A stretch of 64,000 nt of DNA from Chlorobaculum limnaeum (GCF_001747405.1 NZ_CP017305.1:1320001-1384000); one strand, 5' to 3'. Shown: positions 25,692-35,066, counted from the stretch's first letter. The notes: a model not told the origin generated them from the sequence alone. Program-made: numbers and translations.

Positions 25692-26735
25692 TCACTCCTG
25701 AACCTCGATCTTGCCGTCGAGAATGTCCTTGCGGATCGACTCGATACGTTCGTGCTCGGATTGATCGATCAGCTTGTCGTTGCCGCTGTTCCAGACATAG
25801 TCGGTATAGCGGCCATCGAGACCGAAGACCCGCTGCTTGCCGCCCTGGAACTGCCCTTTCATCGCATCGTCAACCGTGGTGAAAACCGCCTTGTCAACCG
25901 CCTTGGTCATGCTGGTCAGCACGTAACCCGGCGCGAGATAGGCTTGATCCATGTCGGTGCAGATCACCAGCTTCTTCGTCTCTCGCGCGGCTTCGATCAC
26001 GCCGAGGCCGCTCGCGCCAGCCGCCTGGTAGATGATGTCCGCCCCGCGGCTGTACTGGCCGAGCGCAAGCTCCTTGCCCTTGGCGGGATCGTTGAAGGCG
26101 CTGCCGGTCATGCCGATGAAGCCGGTGATGACCTCGATCTCCGGCTTTACATGCTTCGCGCCCGCGATGTAGCCGCTCTCGAATTTCCTGATGATGTTGG
26201 AATCCATGCCGCCGATGAAACCGATCTTGCCGGTTTTCGATTCGAGCGCCGCGATGGCTCCGGCAAGGAACGACCCCTTTTTCTCCTCGAAGGTGATGCC
26301 GGAGAGGTTTGAGGGAATCTCTGCGCCCGGCTGCGGATTATAGTCGATACACGCGAACTTCTTGTCGGGGAACTCGCGGGCGATGGCCGTAATGTCATCG
26401 GTGAAAAGCAGACCGACGCCAATGACGAGTTTGACGTCAGGATCGGCGGCCATCTGCCTCAACGCCGCCTCGCGGTCGGCCCCCTCGCCTGACGGCTCGA
26501 TGTAGTCGAACTGGATGCCGAGCTTCTCTTTTGCCTGTTCCAGACCGCTGTAGGCCGAATCGTTGAACGACTTGTCGCCCCGTCCGCCAACGTCGAACAC
26601 CAGGCCGACCTTGTACGCATTGGCGTTTTTCCCCGTTTCCGCATTTTTACCGGAACATCCCGCAATGAGCAGAACCAACATCGTCAAAATGGACGACAGC
26701 CTGAAAACGGACAAGGAAGATTTCCGGTAAGTCAT
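25692..26735 (-). CDS. BMP-family ABC transporter substrate-binding lipoprotein
   Basis: I chose the ATG at 26735 (MTYRKSSLSVFRLSS), which gives a proper signal peptide ending in a lipobox (LLIAGC); an earlier in-frame ATG at 26837 would add an implausible leader. The 347-residue protein has the BMP/Med fold: VGLVFDVGGRGDKSFNDSAYSGLEQAK, VIGVGLLFTDDI, GFIGGMDSNIIRKFESGYIAGAK and DIIYQAAGASGLGVIEAA. BMP proteins bind nucleosides or related ligands for ABC importers. No ABC ATPase or permease gene is adjacent, so it may serve a distant transporter or act as a receptor. Confidence 0.92.
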   Translation of the reverse strand: MTYRKSSLSVFRLSSILTMLVLLIAGCSGKNAETGKNANAYKVGLVFDVGGRGDKSFNDSAYSGLEQAKEKLGIQFDYIEPSGEGADREAALRQMAADPDVKLVIGVGLLFTDDITAIAREFPDKKFACIDYNPQPGAEIPSNLSGITFEEKKGSFLAGAIAALESKTGKIGFIGGMDSNIIRKFESGYIAGAKHVKPEIEVITGFIGMTGSAFNDPAKGKELALGQYSRGADIIYQAAGASGLGVIEAARETKKLVICTDMDQAYLAPGYVLTSMTKAVDKAVFTTVDDAMKGQFQGGKQRVFGLDGRYTDYVWNSGNDKLIDQSEHERIESIRKDILDGKIEVQE

Positions 26736-27063
26736 GTCTGAAGCGGAGGTTGATTCGTCGAAATTTTGTTTTGCAATATAACAAAAAAGCGCTCGTTTTT
26801 CGAAACCGCTCCCGGCAGTCGGCCCTGATTGCGGCAAATGGGGTCGCTATTGAGCAACGCAATGAATTTTCTGTAGTTAACCAAGCTGAAGTACTGCCGG
26901 ATTCAATCAGCAAACCGGTCAGCCATGACCACGTTATCCGATAAGGCGGAAAGCCGCAAGACCCTCTTCTGACAACACCTGCACCCCGAAGCAGTCGCGC
27001 TGCCCGGCAAACCCGCAACATTCCATGTCGCTACAGGCTCTACCGGGAGGTCATACCGGAATG
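26736..27063. promoter_or_regulatory. Intergenic region upstream of the BMP lipoprotein gene
   Basis: About 330 bases without a supported gene. It must contain the promoter for the BMP gene. A short open frame (26750-26944) reads through it without recognisable domains. TTTTCTGTAGTTAA at about 26868 resembles TTTCTGTAGTTTAC near 29970, a coincidence I could not evaluate. Confidence 0.3.
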
Positions 27064-27099
27064 AAAAAAGGCTGTCCCGGCAGCGCGCCGGAACAGCCT
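27064..27099 (-). terminator. Rho-independent terminator
   Basis: On the minus strand AGGCTGTTCCGG pairs with CCGGGACAGCCT around a 7-base loop and runs into TTTTTT. It sits just past the membrane protein gene that ends at 27146. Confidence 0.85.
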
Positions 27100-27145
27100 C
27101 CTGTTCAGCAATCCAGCGCCAGCGCTTTTCTCCGCTGGGGACGGC

Positions 27146-27805
27146 TCACGGCTTCAACTGGTTCTCCCGCTGGGCGAAGAGGCTTCTGATGGCCGGAAGC
27201 ATCGAGAGGGCAGCGGACTCGTTGCCCTGCCTGACCGCCTCGGAAAGCTCGTCAATGGCTCGCGTGATACTCTGGTTGACCATCATATCGGCACTGCTGG
27301 AACCAGCGGACAGGAACCGGGTCTCGCCGCCAAGCCGCAGCATTTTGGTTTTTAATTCAGGCTTCATGCAGCGGCGGCCTGCGGCCTCGATGCGGTCAGC
27401 CCATTCCGACGGGCCAGCGCTGATATCAGCCTTTTTTCTTCTGCCCGTCGAAACCTCGTCCATGCCATTCGAAACAAAGAGAACGGCCAGGCCGGTCACG
27501 GTGAAGATACTCGAAATGATAGCGCCAGTGCTCATGCCCTGAAGCTCCAGCACGAGGCCAGCGATGGCGGCAAGAAACGCGAACAGCGCGATCCCGGCGC
27601 TGATCATGGTTGAAAGGTTCCAGCCGAGTCGGAATCCCCTGACGACGGCGTAGGAGCCTGCCGCGAGCGACAGGGTAAAGAGCGCCACCGGCGCAAACTG
27701 CAATTCACCATCGATGAGGCTTCCGAAAAACAACGCAAAAAAGAGAGCCAGAACCGTCAGCACGATGCCCAACGGCAGCAATACCCAAAGCCAGGATTGT
27801 TTCAT
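27146..27805 (-). CDS. Four-helix membrane protein of unknown function
   Basis: The protein has 219 residues. Four hydrophobic segments lie in the first 115 residues (WVLLPLGIVLTVLALFFALF, APVALFTLSLAAGSYAVV, MISAGIALFAFLAAIAGLVL, GAIISSIFTVTGLAVLFVSN), followed by a soluble 100-residue tail rich in charged helices (ITRAIDELSEAVRQGNES). I do not recognise the family. It is monocistronic with its own terminator. It could be an inner-membrane sensor or structural protein. Confidence 0.75.
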   Translation of the reverse strand: MKQSWLWVLLPLGIVLTVLALFFALFFGSLIDGELQFAPVALFTLSLAAGSYAVVRGFRLGWNLSTMISAGIALFAFLAAIAGLVLELQGMSTGAIISSIFTVTGLAVLFVSNGMDEVSTGRRKKADISAGPSEWADRIEAAGRRCMKPELKTKMLRLGGETRFLSAGSSSADMMVNQSITRAIDELSEAVRQGNESAALSMLPAIRSLFAQRENQLKP

Positions 27806-28072
27806 TCCTCAGTAGTTTTATCAGTCACGAAATGTTCCACCTTGCGGCGCAAAACGCATCCCGGACTTTTTCGCCACGGCCCGGAAGCGCCGACAGATTG
27901 CCAAGATAAGAAAATCCCGCGCAAAGGCGCGAAATTCTCCTCCTCAACCCGCCACGCATACACGCCCTCTGCCTTCTGCCGATCAGGTTTCGACCTCCCG
28001 CTTCATGAAAGATAACTGGCGGCCTTTCGGGTTAAACGTGCTACATTCACTGTCCAAAATTCGATAACCTTA

Positions 28073-29326
28073 TTGCATACCATGCCCTTTTCCGCCCTCG
28101 GACTCATCGATCACCTCCGCAAAGCTCTCGCCGAAGAGGGCTACAACTCGCCAACCCCGATACAGGCCGAAGCCATTCCGGTCATTCTCGACGGCAACGA
28201 CCTTCTCGCCTGCGCCCAGACCGGCACCGGCAAAACCGCCGCTTTCGCGCTGCCCGTGCTGCAACTGCTTCACCAGAGCCGGATGCACGGCGAAAAGCGC
28301 AAAATCCGCTGCCTCGTGCTCACCCCCACCAGGGAGCTGGCGATCCAGATCGGCGAAAGCTTCACCGCCTATGGCCGCCATACCGGCCTTGCCAACACGG
28401 TGATTTTCGGCGGCGTCAACCAGAACCCGCAGACCGAACGCCTTGTGAAGGGCGTCGATATTCTGGTCGCCACGCCGGGCCGCCTGCTCGACCTGATCGG
28501 CCAGGGGCACCTGCACCTGCGCGACATCGAGTATTTCGTGCTCGACGAAGCCGACCGTATGCTCGACATGGGCTTCATCCACGACATCAAGCGAGTGCTG
28601 GCGGCCTTGCCGAAAAAACGGCAATCGCTCTTCTTCTCGGCCACCATGCCGCCAGAAATCATCAGGCTTTCCGCGGCGATTCTGCATAACCCGAAAGAGA
28701 TCATGGTCACGCCGGTTTCATCGACCGTCGAGATCATCAACCAGCAGATTCTGTTCGTTGACCGCGAAAACAAGAACGGCCTCCTCGTGCACCTGCTCCG
28801 GGAGCGGAACATCGAAAGCGCGCTGGTCTTCACGCGAACGAAGCACGGAGCGGACAAGGTTGCCCGGTTCCTTGCCCGCCACGACATCACCGCCGAGGCG
28901 ATTCACGGCAACAAATCGCAGAACGCCCGGCAACGTGCGCTCGGCAACTTCAAGACGAGGCAAACGAGAGTGCTGGTCGCCACTGACATCGCCGCGCGAG
29001 GCATCGACATCGACGAACTCGAATATGTGATCAACATCGACCTGCCCAATATCCCGGAAACCTACGTGCATCGCATTGGCCGAACGGGCCGGGCCGGAAA
29101 CCGTGGAGCCGCCTACTCCTTCTGCAACGCCGAGGAGAAGGAGTTCCTGCGCGACATCGAAAAGCTGATCGCCAGGAAAATCCCGGTCATCGAAAATCAC
29201 CCGTTCCCGATGATGAACTTCGAGGTGGAAGAGCCGAAGCCAGCAAGCCAACCGGCCAAAAAGTCTGCTCATCGAAAAAAGCCTTCCGGCAGCCATCCCG
29301 GAAACTCGCACTGGAAACGGAAATGA
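28073..29326 (+). CDS. rhlE: DEAD-box RNA helicase, RhlE-like
   Basis: The protein has 417 residues with all DEAD-box motifs in order: Q motif ([13 protein letters not shown]), Walker [32 protein letters not shown], and the second RecA domain with [10 protein letters not shown] and [10 protein letters not shown]. The tail is short, Lys/Pro/Ser-rich ([18 protein letters not shown]) and would bind RNA nonspecifically. RhlE-type helicases act in ribosome assembly and RNA turnover. The start could equally be the ATG at 28082. It is monocistronic; a weak AAGCCT-AGGCTT hairpin follows. Confidence 0.92.
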   Translation: MHTMPFSALGLIDHLRKALAEEGYNSPTPIQAEAIPVILDGNDLLACAQTGTGKTAAFALPVLQLLHQSRMHGEKRKIRCLVLTPTRELAIQIGESFTAYGRHTGLANTVIFGGVNQNPQTERLVKGVDILVATPGRLLDLIGQGHLHLRDIEYFVLDEADRMLDMGFIHDIKRVLAALPKKRQSLFFSATMPPEIIRLSAAILHNPKEIMVTPVSSTVEIINQQILFVDRENKNGLLVHLLRERNIESALVFTRTKHGADKVARFLARHDITAEAIHGNKSQNARQRALGNFKTRQTRVLVATDIAARGIDIDELEYVINIDLPNIPETYVHRIGRTGRAGNRGAAYSFCNAEEKEFLRDIEKLIARKIPVIENHPFPMMNFEVEEPKPASQPAKKSAHRKKPSGSHPGNSHWKRK

Positions 29327-29409
29327 AAGCCTGAAAAGAGGCTTCCTGTGAGCGCCCGCAATTGTTTGATTTCTGTCTGCGGAATCGCTGCTGTTTTATA
29401 AGTCTGAAA

Positions 29410-29447
29410 GCTGAACCGCTCAACTCAACCGGGCTGAGCGGTTCAGC
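29410..29447. repeat. Perfect 13 bp inverted repeat
   Basis: GCTGAACCGCTCA and TGAGCGGTTCAGC flank a 12-base spacer. It lies about 80 bp past the RhlE stop at the edge of a degraded region. There is no T tract. It may be a stable hairpin or the end of a lost element. Confidence 0.6.
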
Positions 29448-29469
29448 GGCGAGCGTCCTGATTCGACGC

Positions 29470-29840
29470 GGAGGCAACCGCCCGATGACGAATGGACAAC
29501 CGAAATCACCCGCCGCGCCGGAAAATGGCCGATCAGCTCGAAACCGGAAATCCTGAATGTCGTGCTGAGCGTGCCGTGGGCGCTGCTCAGCAAGGAGCGC
29601 TTCGCCATCCTCATCCGGGCTTGCGTTGAATCCCTGCCGCCAAAAACGCCAGTCGCCGCTCAACGAAGAGCCAAAAAATACATCGACGACATGCCCGAAG
29701 CGCTGAAACGCTTCTTCAACGAACGCTGCCAAGGCGGGAATCGATGAAGAGCTGTTCGACGTAGTTTCCGGGCTCCAGCCGCTCGGCGACATTTCTGCCC
29801 GTACGCGCAAGCTCAATCCGCACCGAAATTCCCGCTGTTA
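29470..29840 (+). pseudogene. Possible remnant of an unidentified coding sequence
   Basis: Codon-like, GC-rich sequence continues through this stretch but in two frames: LNVVLSVPWALLSKERFAIL and IDDMPEALKRFFNER in one, then AGIDEELFDVVSGLQPLGDI in another, with stops between. That suggests a frameshifted gene fragment. I do not recognise the family. The surrounding 29330-30060 otherwise holds no gene, and 29860-30050 is AT-rich with nothing visible. Confidence 0.3.
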
Positions 29841-30056
29841 AAGTGGTTTATGAAAGCGTATAATAACAGCAACACAATGAAATGGAGTAGCTGATTCGTT
29901 GTTTCAACCGACAAGTGATCTTTATTACGTCACACTAAAATACTCGGCAACGCTGTTTTTTCACGAAACTTTCTGTAGTTTACGCGATACATGTATGAAC
30001 AAGCGTTTCATTATTACTCCGGCAACAATAAATCTCAATTTCACCCATTGTAAAAG

Positions 30057-30117
30057 GTTGGGCTAAAGCCCTGATTTATATTGCTTTATCCGCGTACCCC
30101 GGACTAAAGTCCGGGGC
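30057..30117. repeat. Double hairpin with CTAAAG loops
   Basis: Two hairpins with the same loop lie side by side: GGGCTAAAGCCC at about 30060 and CCCCGGACTAAAGTCCGGGG at 30097-30116. Palindromes of this CGGACTAAAGTCCG kind are dispersed in many bacterial genomes. It lies about 50 bases upstream of the repeat-protein gene and might also influence its leader. Confidence 0.6.
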
Positions 30118-30168
30118 AATTGTTTAAGAGTTTTAATGGCCGGAGTAATAACACGGACACGTTCAGGT

Positions 30169-30474
30169 ATGGCAACCAGAAGCATCCGCATCCTGCTGCT
30201 CCTGCCGTTTTTCATGATCGGCTGGTTAGACGTTCCATCGGAACCATCCTGCCGCATATATATATCTTCGCTGGATGCTACGCCGCCAATTCCAGACGAC
30301 TACCCCGAACCGGGAAATCCTGATGACGCCCCACCGCCCGGCAACCCTGACGAGGCTCCGGCCCCCAATCCGGATGACGCTCCACAACCCGGCAATCCCG
30401 ACGACGCACCGCAGCCCGGCAACCCGGACGATGCGCCAGCCCCAAATCCCGATGACGCGCCGCAGCCGATGTAA
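30169..30474 (+). CDS. Secreted Pro/Asp-rich repeat protein
   Basis: From the ATG at 30169 the 101-residue product begins MATRSIRILLLLPFFMIGWL, a plausible signal peptide. After about residue 40 it consists of octad-like repeats (PGNPDDAP, PNPDDAPQ) repeated about seven times to the C-terminus PQPM. The mature part would be extended, acidic and proline-rich, so probably exported and possibly calcium-binding or surface-associated. It is flanked by degraded DNA, and no homologue is recognised. An in-frame ATG at 30136 is possible but weakens the signal peptide. The repeat regularity at the DNA level could also allow slippage. Confidence 0.55.
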   Translation: MATRSIRILLLLPFFMIGWLDVPSEPSCRIYISSLDATPPIPDDYPEPGNPDDAPPPGNPDEAPAPNPDDAPQPGNPDDAPQPGNPDDAPAPNPDDAPQPM

Positions 30475-30591
30475 CCTTGAAATGAGTGATTTCCATGTAG
30501 GGTAAACCAAAGCTCGACGTTCCCGAATCGCCTGGAGCATTTTCCCGTGCTTTGGATTCAGGACGCGAGCTGCTTGCCGACCACGGCCCCG

Positions 30592-31134
30592 TCACTTGCC
30601 TCCATACCTGATCGAGTGCGCCCGGTGCAATTCGAAGTTCTTGACATACCTGTTCACCAGCGGCTTGTTCCCCTTGATGACCATGAGGTTCTCGGCATTC
30701 TTCTCTTCGGCGGCCTTGGTGAAATTGAATGATCCGGTGATCAGCGTCGCGCGGTCGATGATGATGATCTTGTTGTGCGCAATGGCGTGCTTGTCGTCGA
30801 TGAAGGTCGGGATGCGCATATGGGCCAGAAAGTCCGCTTCGGTGTACCGTTCCTTGCGCTGGCTTTTGTCGAGCACCACCACCACCTTCACGCCCCGCTT
30901 GCTCGCCTTCACGATGGCCTGCGCGATGGGCTTCGAGGTGAAGGAGTAGGCCTGGATGAGGATTTCCCGTCGCGCTCCGTCGAGTTCGCGCACGACAGCC
31001 GCAGTCGCGCCACCACGGGGCGAGAAATAGACATCGATCGTGCCAGTGGATTTGATGGGAACTGCGATGGCGTGAGCGGGTGAAAGCGACAGCAGAGCGG
31101 AGAAAAGCAGCGTGGCGGAGATAAACTTCCTCAT
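30592..31134 (-). CDS. Secreted phospholipase D-type nuclease
   Basis: The start at 31134 (MRKFISATLLFSALLSLSPAHA) gives a clean Sec signal peptide; an ATG at 31257 would add 41 residues with no support. The mature part of about 155 residues has one HKD motif (HAIAHNKIIIID, then TGSFNFTKAAEEKNAEN), so it would act as a dimer like Nuc and BfiI. KRGVKVVVVLDKSQ supports the fold. Such enzymes hydrolyse DNA or RNA phosphodiesters without metal, probably extracellularly or in the periplasm. It is monocistronic. Confidence 0.88.
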   Translation of the reverse strand: MRKFISATLLFSALLSLSPAHAIAVPIKSTGTIDVYFSPRGGATAAVVRELDGARREILIQAYSFTSKPIAQAIVKASKRGVKVVVVLDKSQRKERYTEADFLAHMRIPTFIDDKHAIAHNKIIIIDRATLITGSFNFTKAAEEKNAENLMVIKGNKPLVNRYVKNFELHRAHSIRYGGK

Positions 31135-31394
31135 AAAGGTACTACGGTGTAACTGATTGCAAATAGCGAAGCTAATGTACAATGCCGAGCCACGGCGCGC
31201 AAGGAGATTTGCCGCAAACTGCCTGTTTTTCGCGGGCCACTGACAATACCTTTTCAAAAAAAAGCCCTATTTTTCTCGTAGTCTTGCTATCAGCACCCGA
31301 GCCACCAATACACCCCTAAACTCTATCTGATGGATGCTATTTTTGATTTAGAGATATTGAGACTTCTACAGAAAAAAAGCAATGGAGGAATCAT

Positions 31395-31791
31395 ATGTTA
31401 ATTTCAAGAGGGCAAAAAGAAAAGCTTCATCGGCTTGCTTATAATTGTTTCCGTTTTCTTGGAATAGTTGCCGCCTATACAGTTATTATTCTCACACCAG
31501 AATTAATAACTGCATGGCCGGGAAAAAATCCTAGTGGAGTGGCAGGTATTCTCGGTTTTTGGAATTTTCTTTCCCTTAGGTATACCAATACTTGTTGCTA
31601 TCGCAATTGGACTTCCTCTTTCTTTATATTTCTGGAGAGACAAATTATTGATATTATTATTTCTTTTAACCATCGCAACATACCCATTGCTTTTTATGGT
31701 AAATGTTTATTATATGACGCTTATTCTCCTTTGCTTTTCAGTGATTATGCTGTTGTTAACGAAATACGGAATTAAACATATTATGGATTAA
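31395..31791 (+). pseudogene. Small membrane protein split by a frameshift
   Basis: A good ribosome-binding site (GGAGG) precedes the ATG at 31395, and the first frame reads MLISRGQKEKLHRLAYNCF, a membrane helix (FLGIVAAYTVIILTPELI) and PSGVAGILGF. The coding signal then moves to the next frame (GIFFPLGIPILVAIAIGLPL, LLILLFLLTIATYPLLFMV). Deleting one T from the TTTTT run near 31555-31560 joins them into a 131-residue protein with four hydrophobic helices. Either a real mutation, a sequencing error or slippage would explain it. The family is unknown. The region is AT-rich. Confidence 0.55.
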
Positions 31792-31917
31792 TGTCCGATG
31801 ATAAAAATATTCTCCAACACCACAAAATCACACTCACCCCCTCTCCTTCTCCCGAAAAATCCGTATCTTTACCGTAGTCTTTAAAACCCTTTCCTGCCAA
31901 TTTTCCGCGTTTTCGAT

Positions 31918-32076
31918 ATGACAATTCTGGAGTACGTCGAGGCCCTCAACCAGCAGTTCAAGACCGGAATTTCCACCGAGCACAGTTACCGCCCGCTGCT
32001 TCAGGGATTGCTGACGGAGCTGTTGCCAGACGTCGCGGTGACCAACGAGCCGCAGCGCATCGAGTGGAGATTGTGA
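31918..32076 (+). pseudogene. 52-codon N-terminal stub of a DNA methylase/restriction enzyme
   Basis: The frame reads MTILEYVEALNQQFKTGIST, then EHSYRPLLQGLLTELLPDV and AVTNEPQRIEWRL before TGA. The pattern FKTGIST-EHSYR-xLLxxLL-P-xxxTNEPxRIE is the typical N-terminus of large type ISP/IIG-like restriction-modification proteins of about 1000 residues, where it would continue into GAPDY. The sequence diverges exactly after RIEW, so the rest was deleted. This marks a former restriction-modification gene next to a HicAB pair. Confidence 0.6.
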
Positions 32077-32413
32077 TTCATCGGATTATAATTTCGATTT
32101 TAAAAACAGGTTTGCCAGCAACAGCAAGTTTCCAATCCGCTATCAAATCTTCTTTACGAATCTCGATCTAGGCTTGAACCAATTTCATCTTTGAGGAGGG
32201 CAAACTTCCATCCAGTATTGTTCCATCCTTAATAGCAATCGAGGCATAATGCTCTCCGTATTCAGCCTGAATGTGAGGACAACGATGTCGCTTGTTGTGA
32301 TAAAAATAAATCTGATTCAGGATACCATAAATATTGAAATGGTTGGCTTCACAGTGCTTCTTTCTCTGATTTCAACATTGATGATATGTGTTTATCCATT
32401 TATAATATCAACA
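32077..32413. other. AT-rich intergenic region, no supported gene
   Basis: A hydrophobic 66-codon frame (32249-32449, MLSVFSLNVRTTMSL...) overlaps the 3' end of hicB on the other strand and shows no domain; I do not support it. No terminator or repeat stands out. Confidence 0.3.
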
Positions 32414-32770
32414 TTACGCCGTTTCCCGCTTGCCCAGGCTTTCGGATAAAAATGATATAACCAGTGAATTCATGCTGACTCCCTCCTGTTTTGCTCTGGC
32501 TGCCAGACGTGCGTGAAGGCTTTTCGGCACTCGCTGAATGAACTTGCCGCTGTAATCACCGCCACTTCCCGGCTCAGGCACCGGCTGCCCGATACTCTCC
32601 AACGCTGCAATGGTTTCCGCCAACGCATCCTGGCCATTTTGAATGGCTTCTTCCACGGTCTCGCCGTCCGAGATGCACTCCGAAAAGTCCGGGAAAGAGA
32701 TCAGATACCCTCCACCATCATCGTCACTCAATGGATGAATTTCAAATGGATATTGCCGTAAGTCTCTCAT
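32414..32770 (-). CDS. hicB: HicB-family antitoxin
   Basis: The protein has 118 residues. The N-terminal half is the partially degraded RNase H fold of HicB (PFEIHPLSDDDGGGYLISFPDFSECISDGETVEEA), and the C-terminus is a ribbon-helix-helix DNA-binding domain (LHARLAARAKQEGVSMNSLVISFL). It would neutralise the HicA toxin and repress the operon. It starts 3 bases after the hicA stop. Order toxin-antitoxin is normal for hicAB. Confidence 0.88.
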   Translation of the reverse strand: MRDLRQYPFEIHPLSDDDGGGYLISFPDFSECISDGETVEEAIQNGQDALAETIAALESIGQPVPEPGSGGDYSGKFIQRVPKSLHARLAARAKQEGVSMNSLVISFLSESLGKRETA

Positions 32771-32773
32771 AAA

Positions 32774-32998
32774 TCAACCACTTATAAATTCAACAAACTT
32801 CTTGATGTAAATCGGTTTTATCGGGCGATGCGCTGGAACTGGCAGTGTCTGGCCATCAGGTCGAATAAACACTACATGACTTGTGCCACGTTGACGCCAC
32901 TCAATCCCGTATCCTTCAGCAACGGTTTTGACCTGCTCAATCCGCCAATCACGAGAATTGATTCTCATTTTGTGAAGGATTTTTTCCGCGTTGCTCAT
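32774..32998 (-). CDS. hicA: HicA-family mRNA interferase toxin
   Basis: The protein has 74 residues with the double-stranded RNA-binding-like fold of HicA; the catalytic His is in GTSHVVFIRPDG, followed by LPVPAHRPIKPIYIKKF. Toxins of this family cut mRNA in translation arrest. It lies directly upstream of hicB, so the pair is intact. It is slightly longer than many HicA proteins because of an N-terminal helix (EKILHKMRINSRDWRIEQ). Confidence 0.85.
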   Translation of the reverse strand: MSNAEKILHKMRINSRDWRIEQVKTVAEGYGIEWRQRGTSHVVFIRPDGQTLPVPAHRPIKPIYIKKFVEFISG

Positions 32999-33118
32999 AC
33001 ACGGATGATACTACTTGTAATATCTTAAAACAAGCATATACCTCTACTGGTTCAGTCGAGGATACGCTTAATTCTTCTTTGAAAATCAGCAAGACCCGCA
33101 GTAACTATAGTCCACAAA

Positions 33119-33160
33119 CAAAAAAAGCCGGGGAATGCCGTGAAAAGCATCCTCCCGGCT
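33119..33160 (-). terminator. Rho-independent terminator after sqr
   Basis: On the minus strand AGCCGGGAGGATGC pairs with GCATTCCCCGGCT (one bulge) and is followed by seven T residues. It lies 27 bases past the sulfide:quinone reductase stop. Confidence 0.88.
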
Positions 33161-33186
33161 GAACAGTCCGGTTGCTGCAACAATCG

Positions 33187-34413
33187 TTATCCGACCTCTT
33201 TACCAGCCATGACCAGCGTGGGCGGCATGCCGAGGTGTTTGCCGTCGAGCAGGACGTTCCAGTAGAGCGGCTCGAAGGCGAGCTTGCCGTACCAGTTCGC
33301 TTTGGTCTCCTTCAGGAGCGTGAACGGGCCGAGCTTCGGCATCGGGAACTTGCCCGGCAGCGGCTCGATCTTGTAGTTGAAGTCGATCAAGGACGACGTG
33401 CCCTTCGAGTAAACGATGAAGCAGGTCGAATGACCGTCGTAAATCTCCTCCGGCTTTGCGCCGTAAATCTCCGCCATGATGTTGAACACCACGACGTCCG
33501 CCTCGTAGTGCGCCACCGAACCGGCCTTCGAGGTCGGCACGTTGGTGGCGTCGCCAATCACATAGACCCTGTCGTGCTTGAGCGCCTTGAGCGTGTTGTG
33601 GTGCGTCGGCACGAAACCGATGCCGTCGTCCATGCCAGAGTCGCTGATCACCGGATCGCCAATCGTCGTCGGCACGATAACCAGCGTGTCGTACTTGACC
33701 TTGTCGCCCTGCACCGACTCGATGTATTTCTCTTTGCCGTCTACGCGGTTGAGCTCGAAACTCGTGGTGATCTTGATGTTCTTCACCCTGGCCGACTCGG
33801 TAAAGACCGCCGCGGCCTTGGGTTTGGTGAAGGCCATCGGCAGCGGCGTCACCAGCTCGATCTCGGACTTGTGCCGGATCCCCTTCTTTTTCAGGAACCA
33901 GTCGGCCATGAAGACGAACTCGATCGGCGCAACCGGGCACTTGAACGGCAGCTCGGCGATGTTCATCACCAGCTTGCCACCGTCGAACTCCTTCAGGCGA
34001 AGCCGGAGCTGATCGGCCGCATCCTTGTCATAGAAAGTAAAAGCATTCTTGCCCCAGGCATCCATCAGGCCATCGTTCTCCTCGGGAACGATCCGGCAGC
34101 CGGTGCTGATAACGAGGAAGTCGTAGGTGAAGGTGTGGTTTTTGGTCTTGACCGTTCTCTTGTCGGGATCGATACCGGTGATTTCATCCATCACGAAATT
34201 GACGCCCGGAGAGATGTACTTTTTTCTCGACTTTACGAGCGTGCTCGACTTCTGGATGCCGAACGGCACGAACAGGAGGCCTGGCTGATAGATGTGTTCA
34301 TCGTCTCGGTCGATAACCGTAATTTCCCAGTCTTTTGGCAGATGACGCCTCAGATTGTTCGATACAATCGTTCCGGCGGTACCCGCTCCCAATACGACAA
34401 TTTTTTTAGACAT
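33187..34413 (-). CDS. sqr: Sulfide:quinone oxidoreductase
   Basis: The protein has 408 residues of the SQR/flavocytochrome c flavoprotein family. It has GAGTAGTIVSNNL (FAD), DEHIYQPGLLFVPFG, STGCR near 105, the redox Cys in LPFKCPVAPIEF near 160, the second FAD motif YVIGDATNVPTSKAGSVAHYEA near 285, and a third Cys in HSTCF near 330. It transfers electrons from sulfide to the quinone pool at the membrane; no signal peptide or membrane helix is visible, but the C-terminus (FEPLYWNVLLDG) is amphipathic as expected. A GGAGG ribosome-binding site precedes the ATG. Green sulfur bacteria carry several SQR types; this may be the type VI (SqrF) form, which I cannot settle. It has its own terminator. 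Confidence 0.9.
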   Translation of the reverse strand: MSKKIVVLGAGTAGTIVSNNLRRHLPKDWEITVIDRDDEHIYQPGLLFVPFGIQKSSTLVKSRKKYISPGVNFVMDEITGIDPDKRTVKTKNHTFTYDFLVISTGCRIVPEENDGLMDAWGKNAFTFYDKDAADQLRLRLKEFDGGKLVMNIAELPFKCPVAPIEFVFMADWFLKKKGIRHKSEIELVTPLPMAFTKPKAAAVFTESARVKNIKITTSFELNRVDGKEKYIESVQGDKVKYDTLVIVPTTIGDPVISDSGMDDGIGFVPTHHNTLKALKHDRVYVIGDATNVPTSKAGSVAHYEADVVVFNIMAEIYGAKPEEIYDGHSTCFIVYSKGTSSLIDFNYKIEPLPGKFPMPKLGPFTLLKETKANWYGKLAFEPLYWNVLLDGKHLGMPPTLVMAGKEVG

Positions 34414-35066
34414 GCTCCAGCCTCCAGCGCTGTTGTTTGAATTGAAATGGAAAAATCGTGAGGCGCGACCTCAGATATCATGTCGGTACATCGATCATAC
34501 CGCCGCCAAATAACAATCGTTAAAAGCAAACCACGCAGAAAACCGGCCTCCGATTGCTCAAAGAGCAGTTCAGATTCAGCAAAAATATTTCCTGCCCGGA
34601 AGTACAATCAGGAATCTGGTGGAGGCTCCCGTCAGAGTCATCCATCCAGTACATGCTTACGGAAAAAAACGCTTTTAACGATCGACCTTCATGCTCCCCT
34701 GAACAGGGTTCTCTTGCAGAAAAAACGAATCTGCGCGCTTCACAAAAACCCAACTATATAACCAAATCGTTATTTTTATAGATAAATGTATCGAAAACAA
34801 AGAATAGACACAAGGAATCAGACTCATCTCTCTAAAAAAATTCAGTACATCGTCTTCAGTAACCTATCATTTGTAATAACGAAGCATTTTATTGAGTACA
34901 TTCAAGTGAAAAGCTGACGCCATGGGTGCCTCTGCTTCACTCCGTCACCGATACAATCCTCCAGACGGATAATTGCTTTCGACGGATAGCGTGAGTCCAC
35001 AGAGAAAACGTTTCAAGCTTTTTGACTTAAAACACTCTCAATGAACTGAAAACATGGAGGGAAATC
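34414..35066. other. AT-rich intergenic region, divergent promoters
   Basis: About 650 bases between sqr (minus) and the secreted GHG/HAC protein (plus). Short overlapping frames occur on both strands near 34480-34780 but lack domains and good start contexts. It presumably contains both promoters. Only the GGAGGG ribosome-binding site at about 35057 is clear. Confidence 0.35.

Noticed and set aside
32249-32449. 66-codon hydrophobic frame
   Set aside because: Overlaps hicB, poor start context, no domain.
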